Assembly (NCBI GenBank): GCA_944326695.1
Contig: CALVEZ010000006.1
Coordinates: 55,664 to 119,663, forward strand
Origin: Candidatus Bilophila faecipullorum
Lineage (GTDB): Bacteria; Desulfobacterota; Desulfovibrionia; Desulfovibrionales; Desulfovibrionaceae
Direction: 5' to 3'
DNA length: 64,000 nt
Under the pieces are notes generated by a model. It made no database searches. It was not told where the DNA came from and saw nothing but the letters and a program-made list of their open reading frames with translations. Of the stretch, positions 51,466 through 60,454 are shown piece after piece; positions within the stretch are counted from its first letter, which is position 1, and each line of letters opens with the position of its first letter. Position numbers and translations under genes: made by a program.

Positions 51466-54400
51466 GACGGACGCTCCTTGGTGATGCTGTGGCGAAGGCT
51501 GCGCAGGGCGCGGCAGCAGGCCGCGGCGCGTTCGGGAAGGCGGCAGGACGTGCGCCCCGGGCCCGCGAAGAGAGCCGTCAGCGCGGGGTAGATACCCTCG
51601 GGCGGGATGCGGCTCGCGGCTTCGGCGGCGTCGTGGCCGCAGGCGTGCGGAGGCGCCGTGCGCACCTTCACGCGCGTCAGCAGGAAGCGCAGGCCCAATC
51701 CGGCCCCGCCGAAGGCGACCAGCATGAGCACGGCCACGGCCGTGGCGTTCCACGCGCCCGGTCCCGTGGCGAGGCCGTAGAAGGCCACGTCGAGGGAGGG
51801 CATCCCGTATTCGGCCAGCGCGTCGTTGAGCGGCGCGAGGAGAAGGCCCGGGAAGACGCCGGTCACGATGACCATGCCCGCCATGAGCAGCATGGGCGCG
51901 CGCATGACCAGCGGGGCTTCCTCGATGTGGTCGAGGTTGCGGCCCGGCTGCCCCAGGAAGACGGCGTGCATGAAGCGGGCGAGGTAGGCCAGCGTGATCA
52001 CGCTGCCGATGAGGGAGATCAGGGCCAGCAGGGGTTGCCCTTCGGCCATGAGCGCCTGATAGATGATCCACTTGGAGGTGAAGCCGTTGGTGGGCGGCAC
52101 ACCCACGGCGGCCAGCGCGCCCACGAAGAAGCAGAACATGGTCACGGGCATCTTGCGGCCCACGCCGCCCAGCTCCTCAATGGTGTCCGCGTGCGTGCGC
52201 AGCATCACCGCGCCGACCATGAGGAAGAGAAGGTCCTTGAAGAAGACGTGATTGGCCATGTGCAAAAGGCCGCCCGCCATGCCGAGGCTCGTGCCCACGG
52301 CCACGCCGAGGACCATGTAGCCGATCTGGCTCACCGTGGACCAGATGAAGACCAGCTTGAGGCTGTTCTGGAGCATGGCCTGTATCGCGCTGTAGAGCAG
52401 GGTGAACGCACCCACCCACGCCACTGCGTACATGATGGCTTCCTGCGAGAAGAGCCCGGCGCTGTCCGCGCCCTGCGCGTAGACGCTGCCGAAGACGAGG
52501 AAGAGCTTCACCAGCCCGAAGACCGCGATCTTCAGGAGCACCGAGGAGATGTAGCCGGACACGGGCGTGGGGGCCAGCGCCGGGTGCATCTGCCAGTCGA
52601 TGCGCAGCGAGACCTGTGCGGCCTTCATGCAGAAGCCCACGGCGAGCAGGATCATGATCGCCGTGCCCACGGCCGGGGGCAGATTGGCCATGCCCATGCT
52701 GACGCCCGCGAAATCGCCCGTCCCGGTGTAGGCCACGATAAGCCCGATGCCGAGGAAGAGGAAGCCCGCGCCCGCCACGTTGAAGAGGAAGTACTTGAAG
52801 CCTTCCCGCAGCGCTTCGGGCGTGCCCTCGTGCGCGATGGCGAAGTAGAGGGCCCACGAGCTCATGATTTCCCAGAAGGTGAAGAAGCTGAACAGATCGG
52901 AGCTTGCGGCCACGCCGAGCAGCCCGCCCGTCATGAGCAGGAAGAAGGCGTAGAAGCGCCATTGCGTGTGGCTGTGCTCCATGTAGCCCACGGCGTAGAC
53001 GAGGTTGACCGTGCCGATGGCCGGGACGATCAGGGCCATGATGAAGGAGAGCATGTCGAGGTCCTGACCGAAGGCGATGACGTGCAGCGTGGTCAGGAAG
53101 AGGATGGCCGCCGCGCCCCAGCCCGCCTTCACGCGGTCATGGCGGAACCACAGCGGGACCACAGCGCCGAGCATGGGCAGGAGCACGTAGACCGGCCAGC
53201 TCACGTCAAGCTGCGGCAGGGCGGTGAGAAGGCCCTCGCCGGAGCCGAAGGAGAGCTGCTCCACCACGGGGGTGACAAGCGAGAGCCCCGTCTGGGGCGC
53301 GACGCCGAGCAGCACGCACAGGCCCGCCAGCACCAGCATGGGCAGGCGCATGGACAGGGAAATCTTTTCCACCGGAGCCCGGCGCGCCGGGGCGGGATCA
53401 AAGAGGATGGTCCGCAGGATGCGCATGTAGTAGACCGCCCCCACAAGGCTCGCCGCGATGAGCGCGGCCGCCACGAGGGGCTGGCCCGCGTCCATGCAGG
53501 CCACGATCATCAGGTATTTGCTGACGAAACCGTTGAAGGGCGGCAGGCCCATGATGGAGACGATGCCGATGCTCATGCAGCCCACGGTCCACGGCATCTG
53601 GCGCACCAGCCCGGCCATGTCGGAGAGGTTCCGGCTGCCCACGCGGAAGATGAGGCCGCCCGCGCACAGGAAGAGCAGGTCCTTCATGATCGCGTGATTG
53701 AGCACGTGCGCCAGCGCGCCCGCCGCGGCCAGCGCGGTGCCGAGCCCGAGGACGGTAACGATTTCGCCCACCTGCCCCATCGTGGAGTAGGCGAGCATCC
53801 GCTTGATGTCCTCCTGCCTGAGGGCCATCCATTCGCCGTAGGCCATCGTGCACAGGCCCATCAGCGTGACCAGCAGGCCCGGGGCGGTAAAGCCGCCGTA
53901 GGTCCCGGTCGCAGCCAGCCCCTTGTAGCCGAGCAGCCCGAAATAGACGACCACCACGCCGAAGATGCCCATCTTGGTGAGCACGCCGGACAGGGGCGCG
54001 GACACCGAGGAAGGCGCGGCGGGGTGGGCGTCGGGAAGCCAGCTATGCAGCGGCACAAGGCCCGCCTTGGCCGCGAAGCCAAGCAGGGTGAAGGCGAGTG
54101 CGAAGCGCAGCACCTCGTCCGCGCGGCCCGGCAGATGGGCGACGATTTCGCCGTATTCGGTGAAATTGCCGCCGATCATGAAGAAGCCGACGATCATGAG
54201 GTAGGCCGCGCCGCAGCAGAGCACCACGTACTTGATGGCCGCTTCACGGGCCTTGGAGGTACGTTCCCACGCCACCAGTGCGAAGGACGCCCACGTCATG
54301 ACTTCCCACTGCGAGGCAAGGGTGCCGATGTTGTCCGTGGTCACGATGTTGAGCAACGCGCCGAAGGTCAGGAGCAGGAAGAACCAGTACCAGTGCTTGC

Positions 54401-55436
54401 GGCCGTCCTCTTCGATGTAGTTGGTAGAGTAACAGGCCACGAGCGTGCCGATGCCGGAGATGATCAGGGCGAAGAGGCGGGCGAGCGGCGTCAGATCACC
54501 GACGCAGATGAGCGCGAAGGCGACGGCAAAGAGGCCGAGGGTGTAGCGTGCCCGGTACGCGGGCTTGATGATGCGCGGGCAGAGGACGAGGAAGGAGCCC
54601 ACATAGAGGAGCAGCGGCGTGACGTGCCACGGGCCTTCCAGTTCCACCAGCGAGTGCGGATCGATGCCGACGATCCACGCGCCGAAATCCTGCACCAGAA
54701 AACGGCCGAGGCCGAGGAAGACGAGCAGGGAGAGCAGGACGTAGACGCCGATGGAGGCCGGGGTGGTGCTCCAGCGGTTGGCGACGTAGGGGCACCAACT
54801 GCCGTGGGGCACGCCCATCAGTTCGGTTTCCCGGTCGAAAAGGGCGCGGGCGAAGCCGCCGCCACCGAGCGGGACGTCGGTACAGATGGGCTCGTCAGGC
54901 CGCGTGAAGCAGACTTGCAGCACCACTTCGGCGGAGAGCCACAGGAGCACCGTGTATCCGGCGGCCATGATCAGGGCGAGGACCGGGCCGCCGAGGGGCA
55001 CGTCGACGCTGTGCATGGCCATGGCGTGCAGGACCAGATGCTGACCTTCCGGCGTCATGGCCGGGGAAATGCCCAGCGAGGCCTCAAGCGCGAAGGCCAG
55101 CAGCACCGCGCCCACGGGGTTTCGGTGCAGCGCGCCGCGTATGTCGTTGGCCACGCATGAATAGGGATTGGCCACGAGGCCGGAAAGCCCCATCCATGCG
55201 GCGAGGCGCGCTATGGCGTGGTAGATGATGATCATCACGCTTCCCACGTCGCCGGACGGCCCGAGGCCGAGCCCCATGAGCGCGAGGCCCAGATCGACGA
55301 GGCCGCCCCAAAGGATCAGCAATCCCGGCCTGCCCCGTTCCCGATAGACTTTGTAAACGCCGCACAGCATTATCAGCAGGCCCGCGACGAGAATAATCAT
55401 CTCGGATGGCGAAGTCGGCGTTACGCTACTGTCCAT
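51459..55436 (-). CDS. cooM: CooM, giant membrane subunit with two antiporter-like modules
   Basis: 1325 residues, nearly all membrane helices. Two NuoL/NuoN/MrpD-type modules are in tandem: the first with SWLPDAHPAAPSSVSAPLSG and LNHAIMKDLLFLCAG, the second with DWQMHPALAPTPVSGYISSV and ANHVFFKDLLFLMVG. Each has its own Lys/His/Glu channel residues, so two ion paths are possible. Double-module CooM is known from R. rubrum and Desulfovibrio coo loci, while Ech and Hyc use shorter subunits. The N-terminal about 100 residues resemble a NuoK-like hairpin. The ATG at 55436 follows AGGAGGAG. First gene of the operon cooMKLXUH. Confidence 0.93.
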   Translation of the reverse strand: MDSSVTPTSPSEMIILVAGLLIMLCGVYKVYRERGRPGLLILWGGLVDLGLALMGLGLGPSGDVGSVMIIIYHAIARLAAWMGLSGLVANPYSCVANDIRGALHRNPVGAVLLAFALEASLGISPAMTPEGQHLVLHAMAMHSVDVPLGGPVLALIMAAGYTVLLWLSAEVVLQVCFTRPDEPICTDVPLGGGGFARALFDRETELMGVPHGSWCPYVANRWSTTPASIGVYVLLSLLVFLGLGRFLVQDFGAWIVGIDPHSLVELEGPWHVTPLLLYVGSFLVLCPRIIKPAYRARYTLGLFAVAFALICVGDLTPLARLFALIISGIGTLVACYSTNYIEEDGRKHWYWFFLLLTFGALLNIVTTDNIGTLASQWEVMTWASFALVAWERTSKAREAAIKYVVLCCGAAYLMIVGFFMIGGNFTEYGEIVAHLPGRADEVLRFALAFTLLGFAAKAGLVPLHSWLPDAHPAAPSSVSAPLSGVLTKMGIFGVVVVYFGLLGYKGLAATGTYGGFTAPGLLVTLMGLCTMAYGEWMALRQEDIKRMLAYSTMGQVGEIVTVLGLGTALAAAGALAHVLNHAIMKDLLFLCAGGLIFRVGSRNLSDMAGLVRQMPWTVGCMSIGIVSIMGLPPFNGFVSKYLMIVACMDAGQPLVAAALIAASLVGAVYYMRILRTILFDPAPARRAPVEKISLSMRLPMLVLAGLCVLLGVAPQTGLSLVTPVVEQLSFGSGEGLLTALPQLDVSWPVYVLLPMLGAVVPLWFRHDRVKAGWGAAAILFLTTLHVIAFGQDLDMLSFIMALIVPAIGTVNLVYAVGYMEHSHTQWRFYAFFLLMTGGLLGVAASSDLFSFFTFWEIMSSWALYFAIAHEGTPEALREGFKYFLFNVAGAGFLFLGIGLIVAYTGTGDFAGVSMGMANLPPAVGTAIMILLAVGFCMKAAQVSLRIDWQMHPALAPTPVSGYISSVLLKIAVFGLVKLFLVFGSVYAQGADSAGLFSQEAIMYAVAWVGAFTLLYSAIQAMLQNSLKLVFIWSTVSQIGYMVLGVAVGTSLGMAGGLLHMANHVFFKDLLFLMVGAVMLRTHADTIEELGGVGRKMPVTMFCFFVGALAAVGVPPTNGFTSKWIIYQALMAEGQPLLALISLIGSVITLAYLARFMHAVFLGQPGRNLDHIEEAPLVMRAPMLLMAGMVIVTGVFPGLLLAPLNDALAEYGMPSLDVAFYGLATGPGAWNATAVAVLMLVAFGGAGLGLRFLLTRVKVRTAPPHACGHDAAEAASRIPPEGIYPALTALFAGPGRTSCRLPERAAACCRALRSLRHSITKERPSC

Positions 55437-55772
55437 GCTCTCCTCCTTGACTCGGACCTCTGCTTGTCCAAAACGGATCGTATCCGGCCGCACAAACGCG
55501 GCGGCGAATTCTTGAAAAAGGCCGCGCACGTTTTGCGCCGCCGTAGGGCCTCCCCTCCGCACCTCTTTCAGCCGAGGGCGACCCGGAAAACCTTTTGTGC
55601 TGTTTTTCTCAATCAGGTCGGGATGTTAGCGTGTTTAATCGCACAAACAGCCCTGCAGCCCAAAGCGTACCGAAGGATTATTCTCTCATGTTCTCGCGCT
55701 CTTTACAATCCCGGCAGGGGGGGCTATCACGCGGGCAGACCTTTACCCCTCAGCACCGTGTCGGGAGCCGCC
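55437..55772. other. Divergent promoter region, cooM / lipoprotein
   Basis: About 335 bases without a gene. It carries the coo operon promoter; I looked for a -24/-12 (GG-N10-GC) pair and a CooA-type palindrome and found none I would defend. Confidence 0.45.
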
Positions 55773-56507
55773 ATGCCTGTCCGTCCTCTTCCCTTTTTCC
55801 GCATCCTGTCCGCCGCCTGCCTGTGCCTGTCCGTTCTTTTGGCTGCGGGCTGTTCCGGCAAGCAGGTCCATGTCACTACGGAGAACGAATTCAACCTCAT
55901 GGCCCGGCGCCTTCCGTCCATCCTGCGCGACCGGGGCCTCATCGACGAGCACGGGGCCTACTACGCGCCCGTGTTTTCGGTTCCGGAACTGCCTCCCGCC
56001 GTAGGAGAATATCTTTTCCGGCGGCTCTCCCCGGCCTTCCGTTTCCGTGTCGATCCCTCCCTGCTGCCGCCGACTTTCGCCCAGTCCCGGACGGCGGGGG
56101 ATACGGTGGAGATGCGGCCTTACGGCTTCGTGCTCGGGCAAGGGGCGGACATTGTCACGGTGGAACTGCTCGCGCAGGCGGACTGGAACGACGACGGCGC
56201 GAACGAGTGGCTTGTGCTGTGCCGGATCAAGCCCCTGCTCGGCAAGGACAACATGCGCGACTATTATCTGCTGGTGGATCAGCCGGGCGCGGCCATTCTC
56301 GTGCCCAAGGTCATCGCCGTCTACGATTGCCTCACCCGCTCGTGCAAGCTTTTTATGGACGTGAACGAGAAGAAGCCGCCCTATGCCCCTGAGGAGCCGA
56401 TCATCGAAGTCAAGATCGGCCAGAAGGATGTCGTCCTGCCTCCCGGCACGCCGCCGCCCGCCGAGGCACCGAAAATGAACTTTCATGAGTCGAAGCTTGG
56501 GGGGTAG
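55773..56507 (+). CDS. Uncharacterised lipoprotein
   Basis: 244 residues. A signal peptide with lipobox LLAAGC (lipidated Cys about 27) is followed by an acidic/aromatic domain of unknown family. DWNDDGANEWLVLC resembles a DxNxDGxxE calcium-binding loop as in FG-GAP and EF-hand-like repeats. The tail is Pro-rich (GTPPPAEAPK). No functional prediction. The start is the ATG at 55773; the long upstream extension overlaps the coo promoter region. Confidence 0.75.
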   Translation: MPVRPLPFFRILSAACLCLSVLLAAGCSGKQVHVTTENEFNLMARRLPSILRDRGLIDEHGAYYAPVFSVPELPPAVGEYLFRRLSPAFRFRVDPSLLPPTFAQSRTAGDTVEMRPYGFVLGQGADIVTVELLAQADWNDDGANEWLVLCRIKPLLGKDNMRDYYLLVDQPGAAILVPKVIAVYDCLTRSCKLFMDVNEKKPPYAPEEPIIEVKIGQKDVVLPPGTPPPAEAPKMNFHESKLGG

Positions 56508-56510
56508 CGG

Positions 56511-56600
56511 AGTCCCGGGGGAGGGCGCTTTCTGAAGAAAGCGTCCTCCCCCGGACCCCCTCCCGCAAAGACTTTCGACTTTATCGAATCCCTTTTCGCG
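56511..56600 (+). repeat. Gene-end hairpin element, copy 5 (behind the lipoprotein gene)
   Basis: Imperfect inverted repeat 56512-56533 / 56536-56556 around GA with inner CGCTTTCT/AGAAAGCG. The distal tail AAAGACTTTCGACTTTATCG AATCCC is shared with copies 6 and 7. Starts 4 nt after the stop. Confidence 0.8.
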
Positions 56601-56765
56601 TCCGTGCCTGTGGATGAGGAGAGGGGCGTTTTTTTGAGTCGTTTTTTTGGGGGCTGCAGGGAAGCGACGAGTCTCTCGTGTTATAGCTTCAAAGCCAGCC
56701 GGTCAGCCGTGGAAGTTGTCTCCGGACTGACTACCCAGACGTGCTCTCACTTCCCTCCACCGCGT
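56601..56765. other. Intergenic, no gene recognised
   Basis: Short stretch between hairpin element copy 5 and the CT repeat; nothing recognisable. Confidence 0.4.
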
Positions 56766-56825
<60 letters not shown>

Positions 56826-57079
56826 TACGGCTAACGCTCTCCACAAAAAATTTTCCGCAAGATTCTGTCATAAGAAATGATTGACAGTTTTTTTAGCTCC
56901 CCGGAATTTCAGAGATTTTCAATCCTGTTGAAGCAACAGGCTCCACGATGCGGAAACTCTCGTTCGCATTACTCTGAGATTACAGAAGAAATATATCCAT
57001 TGACTGCTATGACAGAATTTTCCGCAAAAAAAACCTTCCCGCACATGGGAAGGCTTTTTTGCGGCCCCAGCCGCCATGA

Positions 57080-57186
57080 GGGATTCGATAAAGTCGAAAG
57101 TCTTGGGAGGGAAGGGGGTGGGGTTTGGGGAGGGGGAGGGGAACCCTTCTCCAGAAGGGTTCCCCTCCCCCTCCCCAATCTTTTCC
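57080..57186 (-). repeat. Gene-end hairpin element, copy 6 (behind the phage repressor)
   Basis: Perfect 26-bp inverted repeat 57125-57150 / 57153-57178 around CC, inner AACCCTTCT/AGAAGGGTT. It starts 9 nt after the repressor stop; the distal tail has AAGACTTTCGACTTTATCGA ATCCC. Just beyond it (57044-57078) a small AAGGCTTTTTTGCGGCC hairpin may be a true terminator. Confidence 0.88.
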
Positions 57187-57187
57187 C

Positions 57188-57898
57188 CTACTTATACTCC
57201 CTGCCGCACCACAGGACGCGACCGATGATGCGGAAGGCGTCCTCGCAGTCGCCGCGCGTGTCGAGCTCGACCGGCGGATAGGCGGGATTGGTGCTTTTGA
57301 GGATGACCTTGCCGGGGAGGATGTCGATTCGTTTGAGATAGATGGCCTCGTCAAAGCCCACGGCGTACAGGCGGCCCGGGGTGACGTTGCGCTTGTCCTG
57401 ATCGATGAGCACGATGTCGTTATCCTGAATTTCCGGCTCCATGCTGTCCCCGGAAACCCGCATGAGCACCATCGTGCGCGGGTTGCCCTTGGCGTAAAGA
57501 AAATCGCTGCGGAAGGGGTAGGTACGCTCCGAAGCGCCGCCCACTTCAAGACTTCCGTGCCCCGCCGAAAGCCGGGCTTCCACCATGGGGATCATGATCA
57601 GGTCCACGTCGCAGATGGGCTCCCGGAGGACACCGTGGGGGCCAAGGGGGGAAGGACGGGGCATTTCGGCCACGGCGGAAAAGCCCGTTTCTTGAAGCGG
57701 CTGGCCTTTGCCCGTCAAAATCCACTCCGAAGAAACGTTTAATTTTGTGCACAGCGATTCCAGCACTTCAAAGCCGGGCAGAGCCCTTCCCTTTTCATAG
57801 CCGCGCAACGTATTGACGTTGATGCCTATGCGCTCGGCAAATTCCGCCTGCGTCGCATTTCCACGTAAAAAGACCAGTCGTTCCGCGATGCTGTTCAT
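57188..57898 (-). CDS. CI/LexA-like phage repressor with S24 peptidase domain
   Basis: 236 residues. An N-terminal helix-turn-helix (ATQAEFAERIGINVNTLRGY, about 16-35) and a C-terminal S24 peptidase/oligomerisation domain with the Ser nucleophile in VSGDSMEPEI and the Lys in AVGFDEAIYLKRI. Such repressors cleave themselves on DNA damage and release lytic genes. Divergent from the Mor-like gene; candidate operators lie between. Start: the ATG at 57896-57898; the longer reading to 57979 would cover the operators. Confidence 0.9.
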   Translation of the reverse strand: MNSIAERLVFLRGNATQAEFAERIGINVNTLRGYEKGRALPGFEVLESLCTKLNVSSEWILTGKGQPLQETGFSAVAEMPRPSPLGPHGVLREPICDVDLIMIPMVEARLSAGHGSLEVGGASERTYPFRSDFLYAKGNPRTMVLMRVSGDSMEPEIQDNDIVLIDQDKRNVTPGRLYAVGFDEAIYLKRIDILPGKVILKSTNPAYPPVELDTRGDCEDAFRIIGRVLWCGREYK

Positions 57899-57958
57899 AA
57901 GGAGCGCGCCTCCGGAGGCGTCGGTTACGCAATGATAAAAAAGGCGTACAAAATATAT

Positions 57959-58034
57959 ATGTTTTGACGTTAAAGTCAATAAATAAGTTTTTACGTCGAA
58001 ATATGGTTGTAAACATATTTATTTTGACGTAATG
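57959..58034. promoter_or_regulatory. Candidate repressor operators
   Basis: The A/T-rich region between repressor and Mor-like gene holds TTTTGACGT at 57962-57970 and 58022-58030 and an inverted version, ACGTCGAAA, near 57991-57999. The spacing of direct and inverted half-sites is typical of phage control regions. Confidence 0.55.
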
Positions 58035-58190
58035 ACCGTGCTTACGGGATATGACACCCCGCTTTTTTTCTTTACCGTCAGCCCGGTATCCGGTCAACAG
58101 GGCGGCTCTGCCGCGCATTCGCCCCGGGCGGTCCCGCTCCCTCCGGCGGTCCCGGTAGCGGGCATTCACTTCTTACCCATGAGGATTCGT

Positions 58191-58703
58191 ATGGAACACT
58201 CGGTCATCAATCGGCATTGGCGTCCATCTTCAACTGGGGCCCCCGCGGGCCGGGAACAGGCGCGCAGGCGCAGCGTCAACGAGCTTGTGGAACTCATCGG
58301 CCTGCCCGCCACGCTGGAGCTTATCCGGGCCAAGGGCGGTACAGCCTTGCGCGTTCCTTTGGGCATGACCCTGCGGGGGCAGGAGCTGCGTGAAAATCTG
58401 GTGCAGATCGTCGGACGCGAGCAGGCGACCCGGCTCATCGGACGCTACGGGGGAACGACGCTCTATGTCCCTTCCTGCCGTCAGGCCTTCGTAGATACGC
58501 GGGACGAGAAGATCAATAGGGAGCGCGATGAGCTGGCCCGCAAGGGGCTGACGGAACGGGCGCTCGTCTCGGTGCTGGCCCTGCGGCACGGACTGTCGGA
58601 TCGGCAAATCTGGCGCATCCTCAAGAAGTCCGGCCCCGTCAGCGCGGACATGGCCGCCTGCGCCGCCGCGTGCCGCTGGCCTTCCTCCTCGACGGAGTGC
58701 TGA
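58191..58703 (+). CDS. Mor-like transcription activator (Mu-type phage)
   Basis: 170 residues. Residues about 28-105 match the Mor/C activator pattern: VNELVELIGLPATLELIRAK, a G-G-T-x-L-x-VP segment, and a second IGRYGGTTLYVPSC. A helix-turn-helix follows (ALRHGLSDRQIWRILKK). In phage Mu, Mor switches on the middle and late genes. ATG 58191 is preceded by GAGG; ATG 58179 is an alternative. Its position beside the repressor, with no transposase genes between, is unusual for a complete Mu-like phage. Confidence 0.75.
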   Translation: MEHSVINRHWRPSSTGAPAGREQARRRSVNELVELIGLPATLELIRAKGGTALRVPLGMTLRGQELRENLVQIVGREQATRLIGRYGGTTLYVPSCRQAFVDTRDEKINRERDELARKGLTERALVSVLALRHGLSDRQIWRILKKSGPVSADMAACAAACRWPSSSTEC

Positions 58704-58792
58704 CATCCTTCAACCTTTCTTCGGGCCTCCTTTCCGGCATGGTGCTTCATGCGGAGCCAATCACGGCTTGCGCGGAAACAGCAGGAGGTCTC

Positions 58793-59155
58793 ATGCGTTT
58801 TTTCAGGCTGCTTCTCCATCCTCGTCGGCGGTTGCTCTTTTTCGGGCTGGCGGCGTTGGGTCTTCAGGTCGTGCTGCTGGTGGTGAGCCCGGCGCAGGTC
58901 CCCGTGGTGCTTTACAAGCTCGCCCTCGTCACCCTTGCCGCCATTCTGGGCGTCTTCTTTGACGTGGCCGTCTTCCCCTTCGCCGCACCCCATTCCTATC
59001 TTGACGACGACTGGACGCGCCTGCCCGGCGACGCCCGGCCTCATCGCGCCGATTTCCCCGTGGCCGAGGAATGCGGGCGGCTTTTTGCAGCCGCTTGCCT
59101 GCGGCGCGCCGCCGTGGTCGCGGCCTTCGTCGTGGCCGTCTCCCTTGGCCTGTAG
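58793..59155 (+). CDS. Putative phage holin
   Basis: 120 residues with three likely membrane helices (about 14-32, 35-60, 100-118) and a short charged loop with DDDWTRLPGD. GCAGGAGG precedes the start. Size, topology and location just before a transglycosylase suggest the holin of a lysis cassette, but no sequence signature proves it. Confidence 0.6.
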   Translation: MRFFRLLLHPRRRLLFFGLAALGLQVVLLVVSPAQVPVVLYKLALVTLAAILGVFFDVAVFPFAAPHSYLDDDWTRLPGDARPHRADFPVAEECGRLFAAACLRRAAVVAAFVVAVSLGL

Positions 59156-59222
59156 ACAAGGCGGGGCCGGAAGGGGCTTCCGGTCCCTTGCCGCCTTTTC
59201 CTCAAGCCTTGCAAGGAGTCGT

Positions 59223-59864
59223 ATGTTTGTACGTGTGATGATGGCGGTTTTCCTCGTGGCGCAGGTTGCGGCGGGCGCGTGGGCGGCGGACGTTCCCCGC
59301 GCCGCGCTCAGGCATCGGGCGGAGCTTGTCCGGGTATCTCGCAGCGTGTGGGGGTTGGACGCGCCGGTATCGGTGTTCGCGGCGCAGGTCCATACCGAAA
59401 GCTGGTGGCGCAACGATACGGTGTCCCCGGCCGGGGCGCAGGGGCTGGCGCAGTTTCTGCCGTCCACGGCCACATGGCTGCCCCGCGCCGTTCCGGATTT
59501 GGAGCGGGAAGCCGGGCCCGCCGCGCCTTTCAACCCGGCATGGGCGCTCCGGGCGCTCGTCTCCTATGACAAATGGCTGTGGGATCGGGTGGAGGGCGAA
59601 GGGGGCTGCCAGCGCATGGCCTTTGCCCTCTCCGCCTACAACGGCGGCATCGCGTGGGTGGGCCGGGACAGGAAGGAGGCCGCCCGTCGAGGCTATCGCC
59701 CCGGGCGCTGGTTCGGGCACGTTGAGGAGGTCAATGCCGGGAGGCGGGCGTCGGCCTTCCGTGAGAACCGCCGCTATGTGCGGCTGATCCTGCTTGAGCG
59801 GCAATATTGGTATGAACGGGCGGGCTGGGGCCCTACGTTGCCCTGCGGGGAGGCGGCGCGATGA
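59223..59864 (+). CDS. Phage lytic transglycosylase (SLT fold)
   Basis: 213 residues: a signal peptide (cleavage near AWA-ADV), then an SLT domain with the catalytic Glu in QVHTESWW (about 59) and the companion motif SPAGAQGLAQFLPSTA, followed by ALSAYNGG. It would cut peptidoglycan at lysis, reaching the periplasm by its own signal. AAGGAG precedes the ATG. Overlaps the Rz gene by 4 bp. Confidence 0.88.
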   Translation: MFVRVMMAVFLVAQVAAGAWAADVPRAALRHRAELVRVSRSVWGLDAPVSVFAAQVHTESWWRNDTVSPAGAQGLAQFLPSTATWLPRAVPDLEREAGPAAPFNPAWALRALVSYDKWLWDRVEGEGGCQRMAFALSAYNGGIAWVGRDRKEAARRGYRPGRWFGHVEEVNAGRRASAFRENRRYVRLILLERQYWYERAGWGPTLPCGEAAR

Positions 59865-60454
59865 GCGGACGCTTTTTCCTTGCGGCGGTGCTGTGTCTCT
59901 GTGCGGGGCTTATTGGTTATTGGCGGGGCTTTGAAAGCGCCGCCGCGCTGGGCCGTGCGGAAGTGGCGGAACAGGCGGCGTCCTTTGCCCGGCAGCGCGA
60001 AGCTGCGGCTTTGGCCGCCGCCGAAGCGGAGGGCGCGGCCCGGCGGCGTCTGGAAACGGAGAGCGCCCGCGTGGCCTCTCTGGCCGGGGAACTGGGCGAA
60101 GCCCGCAACCGCCTTGCCGCCGAACGGCGGGCGTTCACGAGGAGGATGTCTCGTGTGTCGGATGATCCCGCCGTTACTGGCCTTGTTGTGCCTGCTCAGT
60201 GGGTGCGCTTCTACAACGAAGCCCTTGGACTCGTTCCCTCCGGTGGTGGTGCGGGAGAGTCGGGTGCCCCTGCCGCCGGAACTGCTGCGGCTGCCCGAAG
60301 CGCCGCCTCCGCTGACGCCGGGCTACAGCCGGGACCATCCGTAAGTTTTGAGGATGTGTTGGCGCATGTGCGCGATTACGGGGTCTATTGCCGGAGCCTG
60401 CGCGCGCAGGCCGAAGCCCTCGTTGACGCGCACGAAGGCGGGGCGAGGCCATGA
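59861..60454 (+). CDS. Rz-like inner-membrane spanin
   Basis: 197 residues. One N-terminal membrane anchor (about 5-22), then a long Ala/Arg/Glu-rich coiled coil (about 30-105), as in Rz. The second half is Gly/Ala-rich and continues with FEDVLAHVRDYGVYCRSLRA. A complete Rz1-type lipoprotein is encoded in the +1 frame inside it (60153-60344). Spanins fuse the inner and outer membranes at the last step of lysis. Follows the transglycosylase. Confidence 0.75.
   Translation: MSGRFFLAAVLCLCAGLIGYWRGFESAAALGRAEVAEQAASFARQREAAALAAAEAEGAARRRLETESARVASLAGELGEARNRLAAERRAFTRRMSRVSDDPAVTGLVVPAQWVRFYNEALGLVPSGGGAGESGAPAAGTAAAARSAASADAGLQPGPSVSFEDVLAHVRDYGVYCRSLRAQAEALVDAHEGGARP
60153..60344 (+). CDS. 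Nested Rz1-like outer-membrane spanin lipoprotein
   Basis: 63 residues in a different frame inside the Rz gene. Start GTG at 60153, 7 nt after GGAGG. A hydrophobic signal with lipobox LLSGC (Cys about 18) is followed by a short Pro-rich mature part (FPPVVVRESRVPLPPELLRL, then PEAPPPLTPG). An embedded Pro-rich lipoprotein inside an Rz gene is the classic Rz/Rz1 arrangement. Confidence 0.8.
   Translation: MCRMIPPLLALLCLLSGCASTTKPLDSFPPVVVRESRVPLPPELLRLPEAPPPLTPGYSRDHP

Noticed and set aside
51489..55160. 1223-codon plus-strand open frame opposite cooM
   Set aside because: His/Asp/Gly-rich shadow of a membrane protein gene in a GC-rich genome, with no start site or domain.
55437..55772. CooA-type or -24/-12 promoter before cooM
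   Set aside because: No convincing palindrome or GG-N10-GC pair could be found by eye.
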